From Kushneria phosphatilytica (GTDB taxonomy: Bacteria; Pseudomonadota; Gammaproteobacteria; Pseudomonadales; Halomonadaceae), in contig NZ_CP043420.1 of the NCBI RefSeq assembly GCF_008247605.1, forward strand, positions 248,001 to 312,000: a DNA stretch of 64,000 nt, given 5' to 3'. Each line of letters starts with the position of its first letter. The first letter of the stretch is position 1. The translations under genes and the position numbers were made by a program. The notes beneath the pieces were generated by a model. The model was not told the DNA's origin, searched no databases, and saw only the letters and a list, made by a program, of their open reading frames with translations. Below, in pieces: positions 9,128 to 18,450 of the stretch.

Positions 9128-10498
9128 ATGACCATGAGTGAACCGGAACTGCTTCATATCGGGTATGGCGCCGGTTTTGCCGGAGATCGACCGGACGCCG
9201 CGATTGCGCTGGCACACGATCTGGCCGAACGGCCCGGCCCCCGCTATCTGGCCTTTGAACTGCTGGCCGAGCGCACGCTGGCCGAAACACAGCAGCGCCG
9301 ACTTGCCGATCCCGAGCAGGGCTATGCCGAACGTCTGTTCGATTTTCTTGATCCGGTGCTGCCCATCTGTCTGCCCGCCGGTATTCCCATCATCACCAAT
9401 GGCGGCGCAGCGCACCCGGTCGCAGCAGCGCGTCGGCTGCGGGCGACGCTCGAGCGGATCGGCCATGGCGGTGCCCGCATTGCCTGTGTGCTGGGCGATG
9501 ACCTGCAGGACGCACTCGACCCGCATCATCCGCCGGCCTGGCTGCCTCGGGAAGTGCCGTTCGAGGACATCGTCTCCTGTCATGTCTACATCGGCGCCGA
9601 GAGTGTCACCCGGGCGCTTGAAGAGGGCGCCGATGTTGTGATCTGCGGGCGTATTGCCGATCCCTCCATGGCGGTCGGGGCGATCCGTCATGCCTTTGGC
9701 TGGTCCGCCACGGATTGGCAGCGCACGGCTATCGCTCTGGCCACCGGCCATCTGCTGGAGTGCTGCACCCAGGTCACGGGTGGCTATTTCGCCGATCCCG
9801 GTTTCAAGGATGTGCCTGATCCTGCTCATCCCGGTTGCCCGATCGTCGAACTGAAACGCAGTGGCGAGCTGGTGGTCACCAAAACCGCCGGCTCCGGTGG
9901 GGTAGTCAATGCCCGGACCGTGCGGGAACAGCTGCTCTACGAGATCCACGATCCTGGTGCCTATCTCACCCCGGATGGCGTGCTCGATCTGAATGAAGTG
10001 ACGGTCATCGATCATGGCAATGACCGGGTCGAAGTCACGGGCATTCGTGGTCATCCCGCTCCCGATACCCTCAAGGGCAACCTGGGACTCGGCGGGCTGT
10101 GGTTCGGCGAAGCGGGCATTTCCTATGCCGGACCGAATGCGCTGGCGCGGGCGCGGCTGGCGCGCGACATCCTGCTCGAACGCAGCCGCGAACAGTGCCC
10201 GCAGCTGTCGCCGCGTATCGATCTGATCGGTGTCTGCAGTGTGCTGGGCGATGACCGGGGTGAGGCACTGGAACAGACGATGGCTGAAGGCGCCACGGGG
10301 ACGGATGTTCGAGTGCGCCTGGGGGTAGTGGATCGCGATCGAGCCGCCATTGCCCGGCTGCTACAGGAGGTCGAGGCGCTTTATACCAATGGTCCGGCGG
10401 GCGGGGGAGGCGTGCGCAAGCGACTGGGGGAATCGCTGCGTACCAGCGCCTTCACCATCGATCGGACGCTGGTCTCCACGACACTGCGCTGGTTCTGA
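9128..10498 (+). CDS. AtuA-family protein (DUF1446)
   Basis: A 456-residue protein of the acyclic terpene utilisation AtuA / DUF1446 family. Supporting segments are LLHIGYGAGFAGDRPD at the N-terminus, ITNGGAAHP, GADVVICGRIADPSMAVG and the TGGYFADPG loop. AtuA is needed for citronellol/geraniol use in Pseudomonas, but its chemistry is not settled. Here it travels with a small AtuA-like partner, a CitMHS transporter and an SDR dehydrogenase rather than with terpene genes, so a hydroxy-acid substrate is more likely. I start at the ATG at 9128; another ATG follows at 9134, and no strong ribosome site decides between them. Confidence 0.84.
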   Translation: MTMSEPELLHIGYGAGFAGDRPDAAIALAHDLAERPGPRYLAFELLAERTLAETQQRRLADPEQGYAERLFDFLDPVLPICLPAGIPIITNGGAAHPVAAARRLRATLERIGHGGARIACVLGDDLQDALDPHHPPAWLPREVPFEDIVSCHVYIGAESVTRALEEGADVVICGRIADPSMAVGAIRHAFGWSATDWQRTAIALATGHLLECCTQVTGGYFADPGFKDVPDPAHPGCPIVELKRSGELVVTKTAGSGGVVNARTVREQLLYEIHDPGAYLTPDGVLDLNEVTVIDHGNDRVEVTGIRGHPAPDTLKGNLGLGGLWFGEAGISYAGPNALARARLARDILLERSREQCPQLSPRIDLIGVCSVLGDDRGEALEQTMAEGATGTDVRVRLGVVDRDRAAIARLLQEVEALYTNGPAGGGGVRKRLGESLRTSAFTIDRTLVSTTLRWF

Positions 10499-10526
10499 AC
10501 GCCGCACCATAACGCCGGGAGGCTCC

Positions 10527-10868
10527 ATGCAAGAGACATCCACATCCGCTGATGCCGGCATACCGCTGTTCGAGCGGGCGCATGCCCGTGCAGGCGACAA
10601 GGGCAACACGCTGAATATCTCGGTCTTTGTTTTCGATCCACAGGACTACGACTGGCTGGTGCGGGAGCTGACCGAGACGCGCATTCGAGAGCGTTTTGCT
10701 GCTCGTCGGCCAAAGGCCGTTCACCGCTATCTGCTCCCTCGGCTGGGGGGCATGAATATCGTGCTCGAGGAAGTCCTCGAAGGCGGGGTCAATGCCAGCG
10801 CTGCGCTGGATCGGCACGGCAAGACGCTCGGTTATCACCTGTTGGGAATGACGCTGCCGCGCCATTGA
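10527..10868 (+). CDS. Small AtuA-associated protein
   Basis: A 113-residue protein matching the small domain that is often fused to, or encoded just after, DUF1446 proteins. The RAHARAGDKGNTLNISVFV and LGGMNIVLEEVLEGGVNAS segments are its recognisable parts. The ATG at 10527 has GGGAGG seven bases upstream. It is separated from the AtuA-family gene by 28 bases and probably works as its second subunit. Function is unknown beyond this pairing. Confidence 0.77.
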   Translation: MQETSTSADAGIPLFERAHARAGDKGNTLNISVFVFDPQDYDWLVRELTETRIRERFAARRPKAVHRYLLPRLGGMNIVLEEVLEGGVNASAALDRHGKTLGYHLLGMTLPRH

Positions 10869-10904
10869 GACGGACCTTCATTCATCCCTGAAGCGAGCAA
10901 GACA

Positions 10905-12206
10905 ATGATCACAACGCTTGGCTTTGTGATGATGATCGCCATCATCGCCCTGATTCTCACCCGTCGGCTCAGTCCGATTGTCGCCTTTGCCCTGTTGCCG
11001 GTGCTTGTCAGCCTGCTGGCCGGGTTCTCGCCCGGCGAGATCGGGGGCTTCGTCAAGCAGGGGGTACTGGCGGTAGCCCCGACCGCTACCCTGTTCATCT
11101 TTGCCATCCTCTATTTCGGCATCATGCGTGAGCGGGGTCTGTTCGACCCACTGGTGGCCTTCCTGCTGCGCCGCACTCGTGGCCGCCCGGTGCGGGTCAC
11201 GCTGTCCACGGTACTGATTGCGGCCATTGCTCACCTGGACGGCATCGGTGCGGCGACCTTCCTGCTGACCATTCCGGCGCTGCTGCCGATCTACAAGCGT
11301 CTCGAGATCAGCCCACTGGTGCTGGTCTGTCTGGTTGGCCTGAGCGCCGGGGTGGTCAACATGGTGCCCTGGGGTGGGCCCACGGCGCGTGCCGCTGCGG
11401 TCTCGGGCATTGATGCCACGGCACTTTGGACACCGTTGCTGCCGGTGCAGCTGTTCGGGCTGGTACTGATGCTGGCACTGGCCGGCTGGTTCGGTCTGCG
11501 GGCACAGCGTCGGCTGCGCGGGCAGGGACTGGGGGCCGATGATCCCGCGCTGTTGACCCTGCCGGAAAGAAGCTCCGGGTTGAGTACGCAGGATTGGCGC
11601 TACTGGGCCAATCTCGGACTGACCCTGCTGGTGCTGGTGGCGCTTTTTACCGGGCTTTTCCCGCTTTATCTGACCTTCATGATCGGGTTGGCGCTGGCAC
11701 TGCTGCTCAACTACCCCGACCCGGCCCGCCAGGGGGAACAGATCAGCGAGCATGCCGCCAGTGCCCTGCAGATGGCGCTGGTCATGCTGGCGGCGGGCAT
11801 TCTGCTCGGCGTATTGGCCGGCACCGAAATGTCCGAGGGCATGGCCGATACCCTGATTGCGCTGCTACCGGGGCAGACGGCCGGCTATCTGCATCTGATC
11901 GTCGGTGTGTTCGGCGTGCCCCTACAGATGATCTTCTCCCCGGATGCCTACTATTTCGCGCTGATGCCTATTGTCCGGGATGTCTCGCAGGCGGCAGGTG
12001 TGCCGCTGGAGGCGGTCGCCCGGGCGATGTTGATCGGCGAGAACACCGGCTTCAGTGTCAGCCCCGTGGTGCCGAGCGTGTATCTGGCCATTGGGCTGGC
12101 CAATGTCGAGCTGCGCTCGCACATCCGCTTCACTTTCCTGTGGGCCTGGGGGCTGAGCATCGTGCTGCTCGGCTTTGCCGTGCTCATCGGTGCCGTGCCC
12201 GTGTAA
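10905..12206 (+). CDS. CitMHS-family proton:carboxylate symporter
   Basis: A 433-residue membrane protein with about 12 hydrophobic segments. The LDGIGAATFLLTIPALLPIY and NMVPWGGPTARAA segments and the C-terminal IGENTGFSVSPVVPSVYLAIGLA are typical of CitMHS citrate/metal-citrate transporters. In this operon it probably imports the hydroxy- or dicarboxylic acid used by the neighbouring AtuA-family and dehydrogenase genes. The exact substrate cannot be read from sequence. Confidence 0.86.
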   Translation: MITTLGFVMMIAIIALILTRRLSPIVAFALLPVLVSLLAGFSPGEIGGFVKQGVLAVAPTATLFIFAILYFGIMRERGLFDPLVAFLLRRTRGRPVRVTLSTVLIAAIAHLDGIGAATFLLTIPALLPIYKRLEISPLVLVCLVGLSAGVVNMVPWGGPTARAAAVSGIDATALWTPLLPVQLFGLVLMLALAGWFGLRAQRRLRGQGLGADDPALLTLPERSSGLSTQDWRYWANLGLTLLVLVALFTGLFPLYLTFMIGLALALLLNYPDPARQGEQISEHAASALQMALVMLAAGILLGVLAGTEMSEGMADTLIALLPGQTAGYLHLIVGVFGVPLQMIFSPDAYYFALMPIVRDVSQAAGVPLEAVARAMLIGENTGFSVSPVVPSVYLAIGLANVELRSHIRFTFLWAWGLSIVLLGFAVLIGAVPV

Positions 12207-12261
12207 TCACGGGCGCCTATGCTGAAAGGGCAACCGATTTCATCAACCCGGAAGGACGATC

Positions 12262-13023
12262 ATGCAGACAGCGCAGCGTGTGGCACTGGTCACCGGCACT
12301 TCGAGCGGTATTGGCAGAGCCGTGGTGGAAAAACTCTGTCAGACGGGCTGTCAGGTACTGGCGGTGGATGCCAACCCTGACGGCAAGTCCGTGGCCGACG
12401 CTGCCGGCGCCGAATTTCATTGTGCTGATCTCACCGATGGCGAGCAGTGCCGTGCTGCTGTCGCAAGGGCAGAGGCGCTGTTCGGCGGCGTCGACATTCT
12501 GGTCAACAATGCCGGGATTCAGCATGTTGAACGCCTGGAAACATTCGATGAGGGCAAGTGGCGCACCATCATTGATCTGATGCTGACGGCCCCTTTCATA
12601 CTGACACAGGCGGTCTGGCCGCATATGCGCAGGCAGCAGTGGGGGCGAATTATCAATATTGCGTCCATTCATGCGCATGTCGCTTCGCCGGGCAAGGCGG
12701 CCTATGTCAGCGCCAAACACGGGCTGCTCGGGCTGACCCGTACCGCAGCACTGGAGGGCGGTGAGCAGGGGATTACCGTCAATGCGCTCTGCCCGGCCTA
12801 TGTCCGCACGCCACTGGTCGAACGTCAGATCGCCGATCAGGCGCGCCTGCATGGGATGGATGAACAGGCCGTCATCGAGCAGATCATGCTGGAGGGGGCC
12901 GCCATCAAGCGGCTGATCGAACCGGAAGAAGTGGCCGAAATCGCGGACTATCTCGCCTCCGAGCGCGCTTCGGCAGTCACCGGAGCGAGCTGGGATATCA
13001 ACCTGGGCTGGACGGCGCGTTAG
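12262..13023 (+). CDS. bdhA: 3-hydroxybutyrate dehydrogenase-type SDR
   Basis: A 253-residue short-chain dehydrogenase, probably oxidising D-3-hydroxybutyrate to acetoacetate with NAD+. The cofactor loop is TGTSSGIG (residues 11-18). The catalytic residues are S135 in NIASIHA and Y148/K152 in YVSAK. The segments NNAGIQHVE and CPAYVRTPLVERQI match the D-3-hydroxybutyrate dehydrogenase subgroup. With the nearby ato genes it completes a route from 3-hydroxybutyrate to acetyl-CoA. AGGA lies just upstream of the ATG. Confidence 0.85.
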   Translation: MQTAQRVALVTGTSSGIGRAVVEKLCQTGCQVLAVDANPDGKSVADAAGAEFHCADLTDGEQCRAAVARAEALFGGVDILVNNAGIQHVERLETFDEGKWRTIIDLMLTAPFILTQAVWPHMRRQQWGRIINIASIHAHVASPGKAAYVSAKHGLLGLTRTAALEGGEQGITVNALCPAYVRTPLVERQIADQARLHGMDEQAVIEQIMLEGAAIKRLIEPEEVAEIADYLASERASAVTGASWDINLGWTAR

Positions 13024-13085
13024 GTCCTGTTCGAAAAGGGCGGCGCTTGCCCATGCCCATGCGGTTTTAAATATCCGCGCCCTGT

Positions 13086-13121
13086 GGACCGGTACGCCAG
13101 TCCGGTCCGTTTCCTTTTCTT
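13086..13121 (+). terminator. Intrinsic terminator after the dehydrogenase gene
   Basis: GGACCGG and CCGGTCC form a 7-bp stem with a 9-base loop, followed by the T-rich run GTTTCCTTTTCTTT. It ends the AtuA-CitMHS-dehydrogenase transcript. Confidence 0.7.
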
Positions 13122-13386
13122 TCCTGCCTTGCCTGACCATCGCTCGATGAGGCGCCGGGTGCGTGGGGCCGAGCATGGTCGTTCGGCGCATACCTGTCGC
13201 CGTTTCATGATGAGCATATGTATTAACCAGTGATCATTTGAAACTTTCAAAATCAGCTGGGATTCAGTATTGATTCCAGCAATTTCTTCCTGAACTTATT
13301 TGAAGTTTAATAATTTCAATGAACTAACCACTAAAGTCTAGATTACAGTGACCGCCCACTGGGATTTACTGCACTTAAAAATAGTA

Positions 13387-13415
13387 TACATATGGTCACA
13401 TGGTGATCATATGTA
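13387..13415. promoter_or_regulatory. 29-bp dyad operator upstream of the sugar ABC genes
   Basis: Arms TACATATGGTCAC and GTGATCATATGTA (12 of 13 bases complementary) flank ATG. It lies about 100 bases before the binding-protein gene in an AT-rich stretch. A partial copy of the right half (GTGATCAT) occurs near 13229. The 490-base gap 13024-13513 otherwise holds only the terminator at 13086. The cognate regulator is not adjacent. Confidence 0.5.
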
Positions 13416-13513
13416 GGCTTCCCGGCTATTGATCAGTGAAGAAAATCGCCCCGGATACCTGGTTATTCAGACATCCGATCATTCAGGAACATGGTTAAGT
13501 CAGGAGAGAGGCC

Positions 13514-14485
13514 ATGAAAATCATCAAGGCTGGCATGACGCTGGTGCTCAGCGTACTCACTTCCACAATGCTGGCGACCGCAGTGCAGGCTGCGGAAGGT
13601 CCGGGCACCAAAACGGCGGATAGTTATCGCTTCGTGGTGGTGCCGAAAGTGGTGCATCCCTGGTTTGACAAGGTGAATGAGGGTGCCCAACAGGCAGCCG
13701 CAGCCATCAAGGCGCAGACCGGCACTGAAGTTAAAATTCAGTACTCTGCCCCACAAAGCGCCAGTGTTTCCGAACAGAATCAGATCATCGAACGCGCCAT
13801 TGCAACCCGTCCTGATGGTTTGATCATTGACCTGCTTGATCCCAATGGCAATCGCAGTGTGCTTCGGGATGCCAGTAGCCAGGGCATCCCGGTGACACTG
13901 TTCGATTCCAGTAATCCGGAAGGCATGAACCTGACGACAGTGGGTAGCGACTTCTGCGAACAGGCCAGAATGGCTGCCAACCGATTGGTGGAACTGCTCG
14001 ATGGCGAGGGTCAGGTAGCGATCATGATGGGCGTTCCCACCGCACCCAATCATGCTGAGCGTGCGCGTTGTGCACGAGATGTATTCGAGTCCACCAAGGG
14101 CATCGAGGTCGTGGCAACCGGTGTCGACAATGATGACATCAACACGGCGCAGCAGCAGGCTTCAGCGATCATGCAGGCCAACCCCGGTATCGATGGTTGG
14201 GTAGCCTCCGATGCGGCTGGTCCGGTCGGTATCGGTCAGGCGATCAAGGAAGCCGGCAAGACAGGTAAGGTCAAGCTGGTTGGCCTTGATGATCTCAATC
14301 AGATGCTGGCTCTGATCAGGGAAGGCGTAGCGGACTCCTCTTCGGCATCTCGCCCGACCATGCAGGGCTACTGGGCGGTCATCAATATGTGGCAGCACGC
14401 CACTGGTGCCGTCACGCCTGATCATATCGATACCGGTAATGTGATGATTACACCGGACAATATCGATTCATATAACAAGCAGTAA
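13514..14485 (+). CDS. Ribose-type ABC transporter substrate-binding protein
   Basis: A 323-residue periplasmic protein of the RbsB/peripla_BP_4 family. It has a signal peptide with cleavage near AVQA-AE (residue 27). The mature part opens with FVVVPKVVHPWFDKVNEGAQQAA and includes GLIIDLLDP and DAAGPVGIGQAIKEAG, as in pentose/polyol binders. AGGAGAG precedes the ATG. It is the first gene of a three-gene importer; no kinase or catabolic gene follows, so the sugar is not identified. Confidence 0.9.
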   Translation: MKIIKAGMTLVLSVLTSTMLATAVQAAEGPGTKTADSYRFVVVPKVVHPWFDKVNEGAQQAAAAIKAQTGTEVKIQYSAPQSASVSEQNQIIERAIATRPDGLIIDLLDPNGNRSVLRDASSQGIPVTLFDSSNPEGMNLTTVGSDFCEQARMAANRLVELLDGEGQVAIMMGVPTAPNHAERARCARDVFESTKGIEVVATGVDNDDINTAQQQASAIMQANPGIDGWVASDAAGPVGIGQAIKEAGKTGKVKLVGLDDLNQMLALIREGVADSSSASRPTMQGYWAVINMWQHATGAVTPDHIDTGNVMITPDNIDSYNKQ

Positions 14486-14542
14486 GTGCTGATGTGGTTG
14501 TTCTGTCGGATCCGTTGATTGTCGATGACAGGTCTGAGTCGA

Positions 14543-14574
14543 GCCCGGACGCTTGTTGAAGCAGGCGTCCGGGC
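14543..14574 (+). other. Intercistronic hairpin between binding protein and ATPase genes
   Basis: GCCCGGACGC and GCGTCCGGGC form a perfect 10-bp stem with a 12-base loop in the 110-base gap. Such hairpins often protect the 3' end of the binding-protein message and lower expression of the downstream transporter genes. Confidence 0.6.
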
Positions 14575-14595
14575 CGAAGTGGCAAGGAGGAACTG

Positions 14596-16101
14596 ATGGC
14601 TTATTTGCACGTGGACCACGTCGGCAAGACTTTTCCCGGTGTCACAGCGCTGGATGATATCGAGCTCGAAATCGAGATGGGCAAGGTACATACGCTGGCA
14701 GGAGAAAATGGGGCGGGTAAATCGACGCTGGTCAAGATCCTGACAGGGACCGAGCGCCCAACCTCGGGAAAGGTGATGATTGATGGCAAGGATGCGGCCG
14801 AGCATCCACATCTTCACAAGACCATTGCCTACGTGCCTCAGGAAATCAATCTGTTTACCAACCTGACAGTGGCCGAAAACCTGTTCATGCCGTTTTCCCG
14901 CTCTCATCACGGTGGACTGCTCTTCCGGCGTCGTCAGTTGGAAGCTGAAGCAGAATCCTGGATTGAGCGTTTCAGGATTGCCGCCCGGCCCGGCGACAAG
15001 GTGCGCGATATTTCCGTTTCCAACCAGCAGCTTTTGCAGATTGCGCGCGCCTGCACCAACGAATCCATGAAGATTCTGATACTGGATGAACCGACTTCAT
15101 CACTGACGGAAACCGAGGTGGAACGGGTATTTCGCGTGGTGCGTGATGTGGTGGAGAAAGGGTGCGGCGTGGTGTTCATTTCGCACAAGTTCGATGAAAT
15201 GTTCGCGATCAGTGACACCATCAGCGTACTGCGTAATGGGAAAAAGGTGGGTTCCCAACCGGCTTCGCAAATTGACCACGATCAGCTGATAAAAATGATG
15301 TCGGGTCAGGAAATCAAAACCGATGCCAGGCTACAGCCGAATGAAAATGATGGTACCAGTGAAGTGCTGCTTGATGTTTCGGGGTTAAGCGGCAAGGGAT
15401 TCGAAAACGTTTCCTTTCAGCTGCGTCGGGGCGAGATTCTGGGTTTTGCCGGCCTGGTGGGGGCAGGTCGTTCCGAAGTCATGCAGACATTATTCGGATT
15501 TCATCCTGCCCGTGCCGGCAAGGTGCAGGTCGAGGGAAAGGCATGGCAGCTTGGCGATACCAGTAACTCCGTTCGTAATGGGCTGTTTTATCTTTCCGAA
15601 GAACGCAAGTATCACGGCATCTTTCCCGGACAGAGCGTGCGCAGAAACATTGGCATGGCACTGTTCGGTGAGACGGCAGCCGGCGGCGTCATCAATGCTC
15701 GCAAGGAGCGCAACCGGGTCAGCACGATCGTGAAGGATTACGATATCAAAACCCCGACCCTTAACAAGGACATTGCCTTTCTTTCCGGCGGAAATCAGCA
15801 AAAGGCGATCATTGGTCGGGTGATGGCGTGTAATCCCAAAGTGATCATTTTTGATGAGCCCACCAAAGGCATCGATCTTCGGACCAAAATGGAGATTTAC
15901 CGGCTAATGAAGGAGTTGGCCGAAAGCGGCGTTGGCATCATCCTGGTGTCATCGGAAATGGATGAAATTCAGCGCTGCGCCAATCGAATCATCACCATGT
16001 ATGAAGGGCACGTCAGTGGTGAGTTTCATATTGATGATGCCAGCAGTGAAGAGCTGGTAGGTGCCATTCATGGTCACGGTGGAGACGGACATGCTGCGTA
16101 A
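14596..16101 (+). CDS. Ribose-type ABC transporter ATPase (two nucleotide domains)
   Basis: A 501-residue RbsA/MglA-type ATPase with two ABC domains. The first has Walker A GENGAGKST and Walker B ILILDEPTSS. The second has a degenerate Walker A (GLVGAGRSE), an intact signature LSGGNQQKAIIGR and Walker B VIIFDEPTKG, as is usual for this family. AAGGAGG lies eight bases before the ATG. It powers the importer with the flanking binding protein and permease. Confidence 0.93.
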   Translation: MAYLHVDHVGKTFPGVTALDDIELEIEMGKVHTLAGENGAGKSTLVKILTGTERPTSGKVMIDGKDAAEHPHLHKTIAYVPQEINLFTNLTVAENLFMPFSRSHHGGLLFRRRQLEAEAESWIERFRIAARPGDKVRDISVSNQQLLQIARACTNESMKILILDEPTSSLTETEVERVFRVVRDVVEKGCGVVFISHKFDEMFAISDTISVLRNGKKVGSQPASQIDHDQLIKMMSGQEIKTDARLQPNENDGTSEVLLDVSGLSGKGFENVSFQLRRGEILGFAGLVGAGRSEVMQTLFGFHPARAGKVQVEGKAWQLGDTSNSVRNGLFYLSEERKYHGIFPGQSVRRNIGMALFGETAAGGVINARKERNRVSTIVKDYDIKTPTLNKDIAFLSGGNQQKAIIGRVMACNPKVIIFDEPTKGIDLRTKMEIYRLMKELAESGVGIILVSSEMDEIQRCANRIITMYEGHVSGEFHIDDASSEELVGAIHGHGGDGHAA

Positions 16102-17050
16102 AATGACGGGAGCAATGAGCAGTAATCCGCTCAGTGGTGTGATCGGTGTGCTGGCGATCATATTGATCGCTGCTTCCTTCCTGTCAGAAAACTTTCTGAA
16201 TAGTTACAACCTGATCATTATCGCCAGAACACTGGCATTCATTGGCCTTATTACCATCGGTCAGTCAATGCTGATGATCCTTGGGGAACTGGATCTTTCC
16301 CTGGGCGCTATTGGAGGATTTTGTGGTGTTATCGGCGGCATATTAATGGTGCAGCTGGGCCTGGATCCGTGGCTATCCTTTGCCCTGTGCCTGGTAGTCG
16401 GTGCACTGTTCGGGTTGATCAACGGGTTGCTGGTGACATTGTTGCGCCTGCCCTCGCTGGTTTTGACTATCGGTATGGCCGGGGTCTATGGCGGTCTGAA
16501 CCTGGTGCTGACAAAAGGCGTCGCGATTACCGGTATTCCTTCCGAGATAGGTTTCATGGGGAGTGGGACCTGGCTGGGTATGCCGGTGCCCTTCTGGGTC
16601 ATGCTGGTGTTTTTGGCCCTGGCCTGCTTTATAACGCTGAAGACCCCTTTTGGCCGCTACATGTATGCCGTGGGCAGCAATCTCCCTGCGGCCAGGATGT
16701 TGGGTATCCGTACGGATCGGGTGCGCGTCGGTGTATTCGCCTTTGCCGGTTTCCTGGCCGCTCTGGCGGGCATGCTGATGGTAGCGAGACTGGGCTCGGC
16801 GCAACCTTCCATTGGTGATTCCTGGGTGCTGGGGCCAATCGCCGCTGCGGTGATTGGTGGGGTACCCACGACTGGCGGGACCGGGACACCACTGGGAGCA
16901 ATCTTTGGTGCAGCCATCATTGGTGTGATCAGTAATATTATTGTACTGCTTGGGGTGTCCCCTTACTGGCAGGCGATGGTTACTGGCGCCATTGTGGTGA
17001 TCGCCATTGCGTTTGATTCAATTTCACGTCGCTATTTCAAGCAGAATTGA
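16091..17050 (+). CDS. Ribose-type ABC transporter permease
   Basis: A 319-residue RbsC-type permease with 8-10 hydrophobic segments and the signature GGVPTTGGTGTPLGAIFGA near the C-terminus. I start at the ATG at 16091, which overlaps the ATPase stop by 11 bases and has GGAG eight bases upstream. The frame is open further 5' but that would bury it in the ATPase gene. Last gene of the importer operon. Confidence 0.92.
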   Translation: MLRKMTGAMSSNPLSGVIGVLAIILIAASFLSENFLNSYNLIIIARTLAFIGLITIGQSMLMILGELDLSLGAIGGFCGVIGGILMVQLGLDPWLSFALCLVVGALFGLINGLLVTLLRLPSLVLTIGMAGVYGGLNLVLTKGVAITGIPSEIGFMGSGTWLGMPVPFWVMLVFLALACFITLKTPFGRYMYAVGSNLPAARMLGIRTDRVRVGVFAFAGFLAALAGMLMVARLGSAQPSIGDSWVLGPIAAAVIGGVPTTGGTGTPLGAIFGAAIIGVISNIIVLLGVSPYWQAMVTGAIVVIAIAFDSISRRYFKQN

Positions 17051-17418
17051 TGTCTTTCGTGAGTTGATCCCGGCTTAAAAGAGTGTGCACCGAAAAGGGC
17101 ACCAATACTGATCCGAGGGCCCTGGGGCCACTGGCAGGTCTTCGGTAAAACCGGTAATTGCAATGCAGTGACAGTGCCATGCTCTGTCTGGGAGAGGCAG
17201 GGCATGGCCCCCGGTCATGGATGCGTCCTTCACTATCCACCTGGCCGCTACGGTTGGCGGGTCATCCCGACAGAGGGATGGCACCCCGCTGTTGCGGCCG
17301 TCAGTGTGCGAAAGTGTGCAACGCCCTGAGCCATGATTTGGGGGAGTGCCAAAGAGGTTGCTACGCTTAACCCGAGTTGAAGACATTCATCAGGGAAGTG
17401 TTGAAAGGAGGCCACGGA
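17051..17418. other. Intergenic stretch with one hairpin
   Basis: No gene is convincing here. GCCATGC (17176-17182) and GCATGGC (17202-17208) form an inverted repeat with a partly paired interior, possibly the end of the ABC transporter transcript although no T-run follows. A strong ribosome site AAAGGAGG at 17404-17411 serves the next gene. Confidence 0.4.
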
Positions 17419-18354
17419 ATGGCTGACGAGCGCAATCCGACCCGCAACTTCGATAAGCCGCAGGTCACTGACGAACCGAAGCCACCCTATCCGAAGCAGC
17501 GTCAGCGACAGCCCGGACATGGGCTGGAATCCGAAATGGAGCCGTTGCCGCGCTATCTCTCTCCGCGCTACAAGGCAGCCGGCAAGCTGGAAGGCAAGGT
17601 CGCGCTGATTACCGGCGGCGACTCCGGCATTGGTCGCGCCGTGGCAGTGCTCTATGCCCGCGAAGGGGCCGATGTAGCGATCGTTTATCTGCCCGACGAA
17701 CAGCCCGATGCTGATGAAGCCAGGCAGGCCGTCGAGAACGAGGGACGTCGCTGTCTGCAGATTCCCGGTGATCTCAGCGAACAGTCCTTCTGTCAGGAAG
17801 CGATCGAACGAACGGTGAGTGAGCTTGGGGATCTCAATATCATGGTCAGCAATGCGGCCTATCTCAACAGCAAGCAGTCGCTGGAAGAGATGACCGCCGA
17901 GGACTGGGATCGCACCTTCAAGGTCAACGCCTATGCCTACTTCTATCTGGTACAGGCTTCGCTGCCGCATCTGAAGGAGGGGGATGCCATCATCGCGACC
18001 ATTTCGGAAGAGGCGATGAAGGGCAGCCGGGTCATGATCGACTATGCCGCCAGCAAGGCCGCCATGGTGGGCTATACCAAATCGATTGCGCCGCACCTGG
18101 CCGAGCGCGGTATTCGCATCAACATGGTCGCTCCGGGGCCGACCTGGACCTCACTTAACGTCGCCGATCAGGGCATGCCGATGGAGCGTATCCACAATCT
18201 CGGCGACGAGAAGGCGCAGAGCACCATGTTCCAGCGTGGGGCACAGCCTGAAGAGATGGCGCCGACCTATGTCTATCTCGCCTCGGATGCCGACTCCAGC
18301 TTCACCATGGGCGAGCTGATCGCCGTGACCGGCGGAATCACCGCGACCCGCTAG
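17419..18354 (+). CDS. SDR oxidoreductase, YghA/general stress protein 39 type
   Basis: A 311-residue NAD(P)-dependent short-chain dehydrogenase with the roughly 50-residue proline- and charge-rich N-terminal extension of the YghA/GSP39 group (ending PRYLSPRYKAAGKLEGK). The cofactor loop is TGGDSGIG and the catalytic segment is IDYAASKAAM. The C-terminal half carries APGPTWTSLNVADQGMP. The ATG at 17419 follows AAAGGAGG. These enzymes are linked to stress tolerance and small-carbonyl reduction; the substrate is unknown. Confidence 0.88.
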   Translation: MADERNPTRNFDKPQVTDEPKPPYPKQRQRQPGHGLESEMEPLPRYLSPRYKAAGKLEGKVALITGGDSGIGRAVAVLYAREGADVAIVYLPDEQPDADEARQAVENEGRRCLQIPGDLSEQSFCQEAIERTVSELGDLNIMVSNAAYLNSKQSLEEMTAEDWDRTFKVNAYAYFYLVQASLPHLKEGDAIIATISEEAMKGSRVMIDYAASKAAMVGYTKSIAPHLAERGIRINMVAPGPTWTSLNVADQGMPMERIHNLGDEKAQSTMFQRGAQPEEMAPTYVYLASDADSSFTMGELIAVTGGITATR

Positions 18355-18401
18355 GCAACCCGCCGGGTCTGTTGGCCCGGCGTCACAGGATGGACGGTCA
18401 G

Positions 18402-18432
18402 GCGGCGATCGGCATTGTCGATCGCCGCTTTT
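18402..18432. terminator. Intrinsic terminator between convergent SDR and AKR genes
   Basis: GCGGCGATC and GATCGCCGC form a 9-bp stem with TTTTGTC on the plus side. A weaker CGCCGGG/CCCGGCG hairpin lies at 18361-18382. Confidence 0.75.
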
Positions 18433-18450
18433 GTCTGCCAGCGAACCGGC

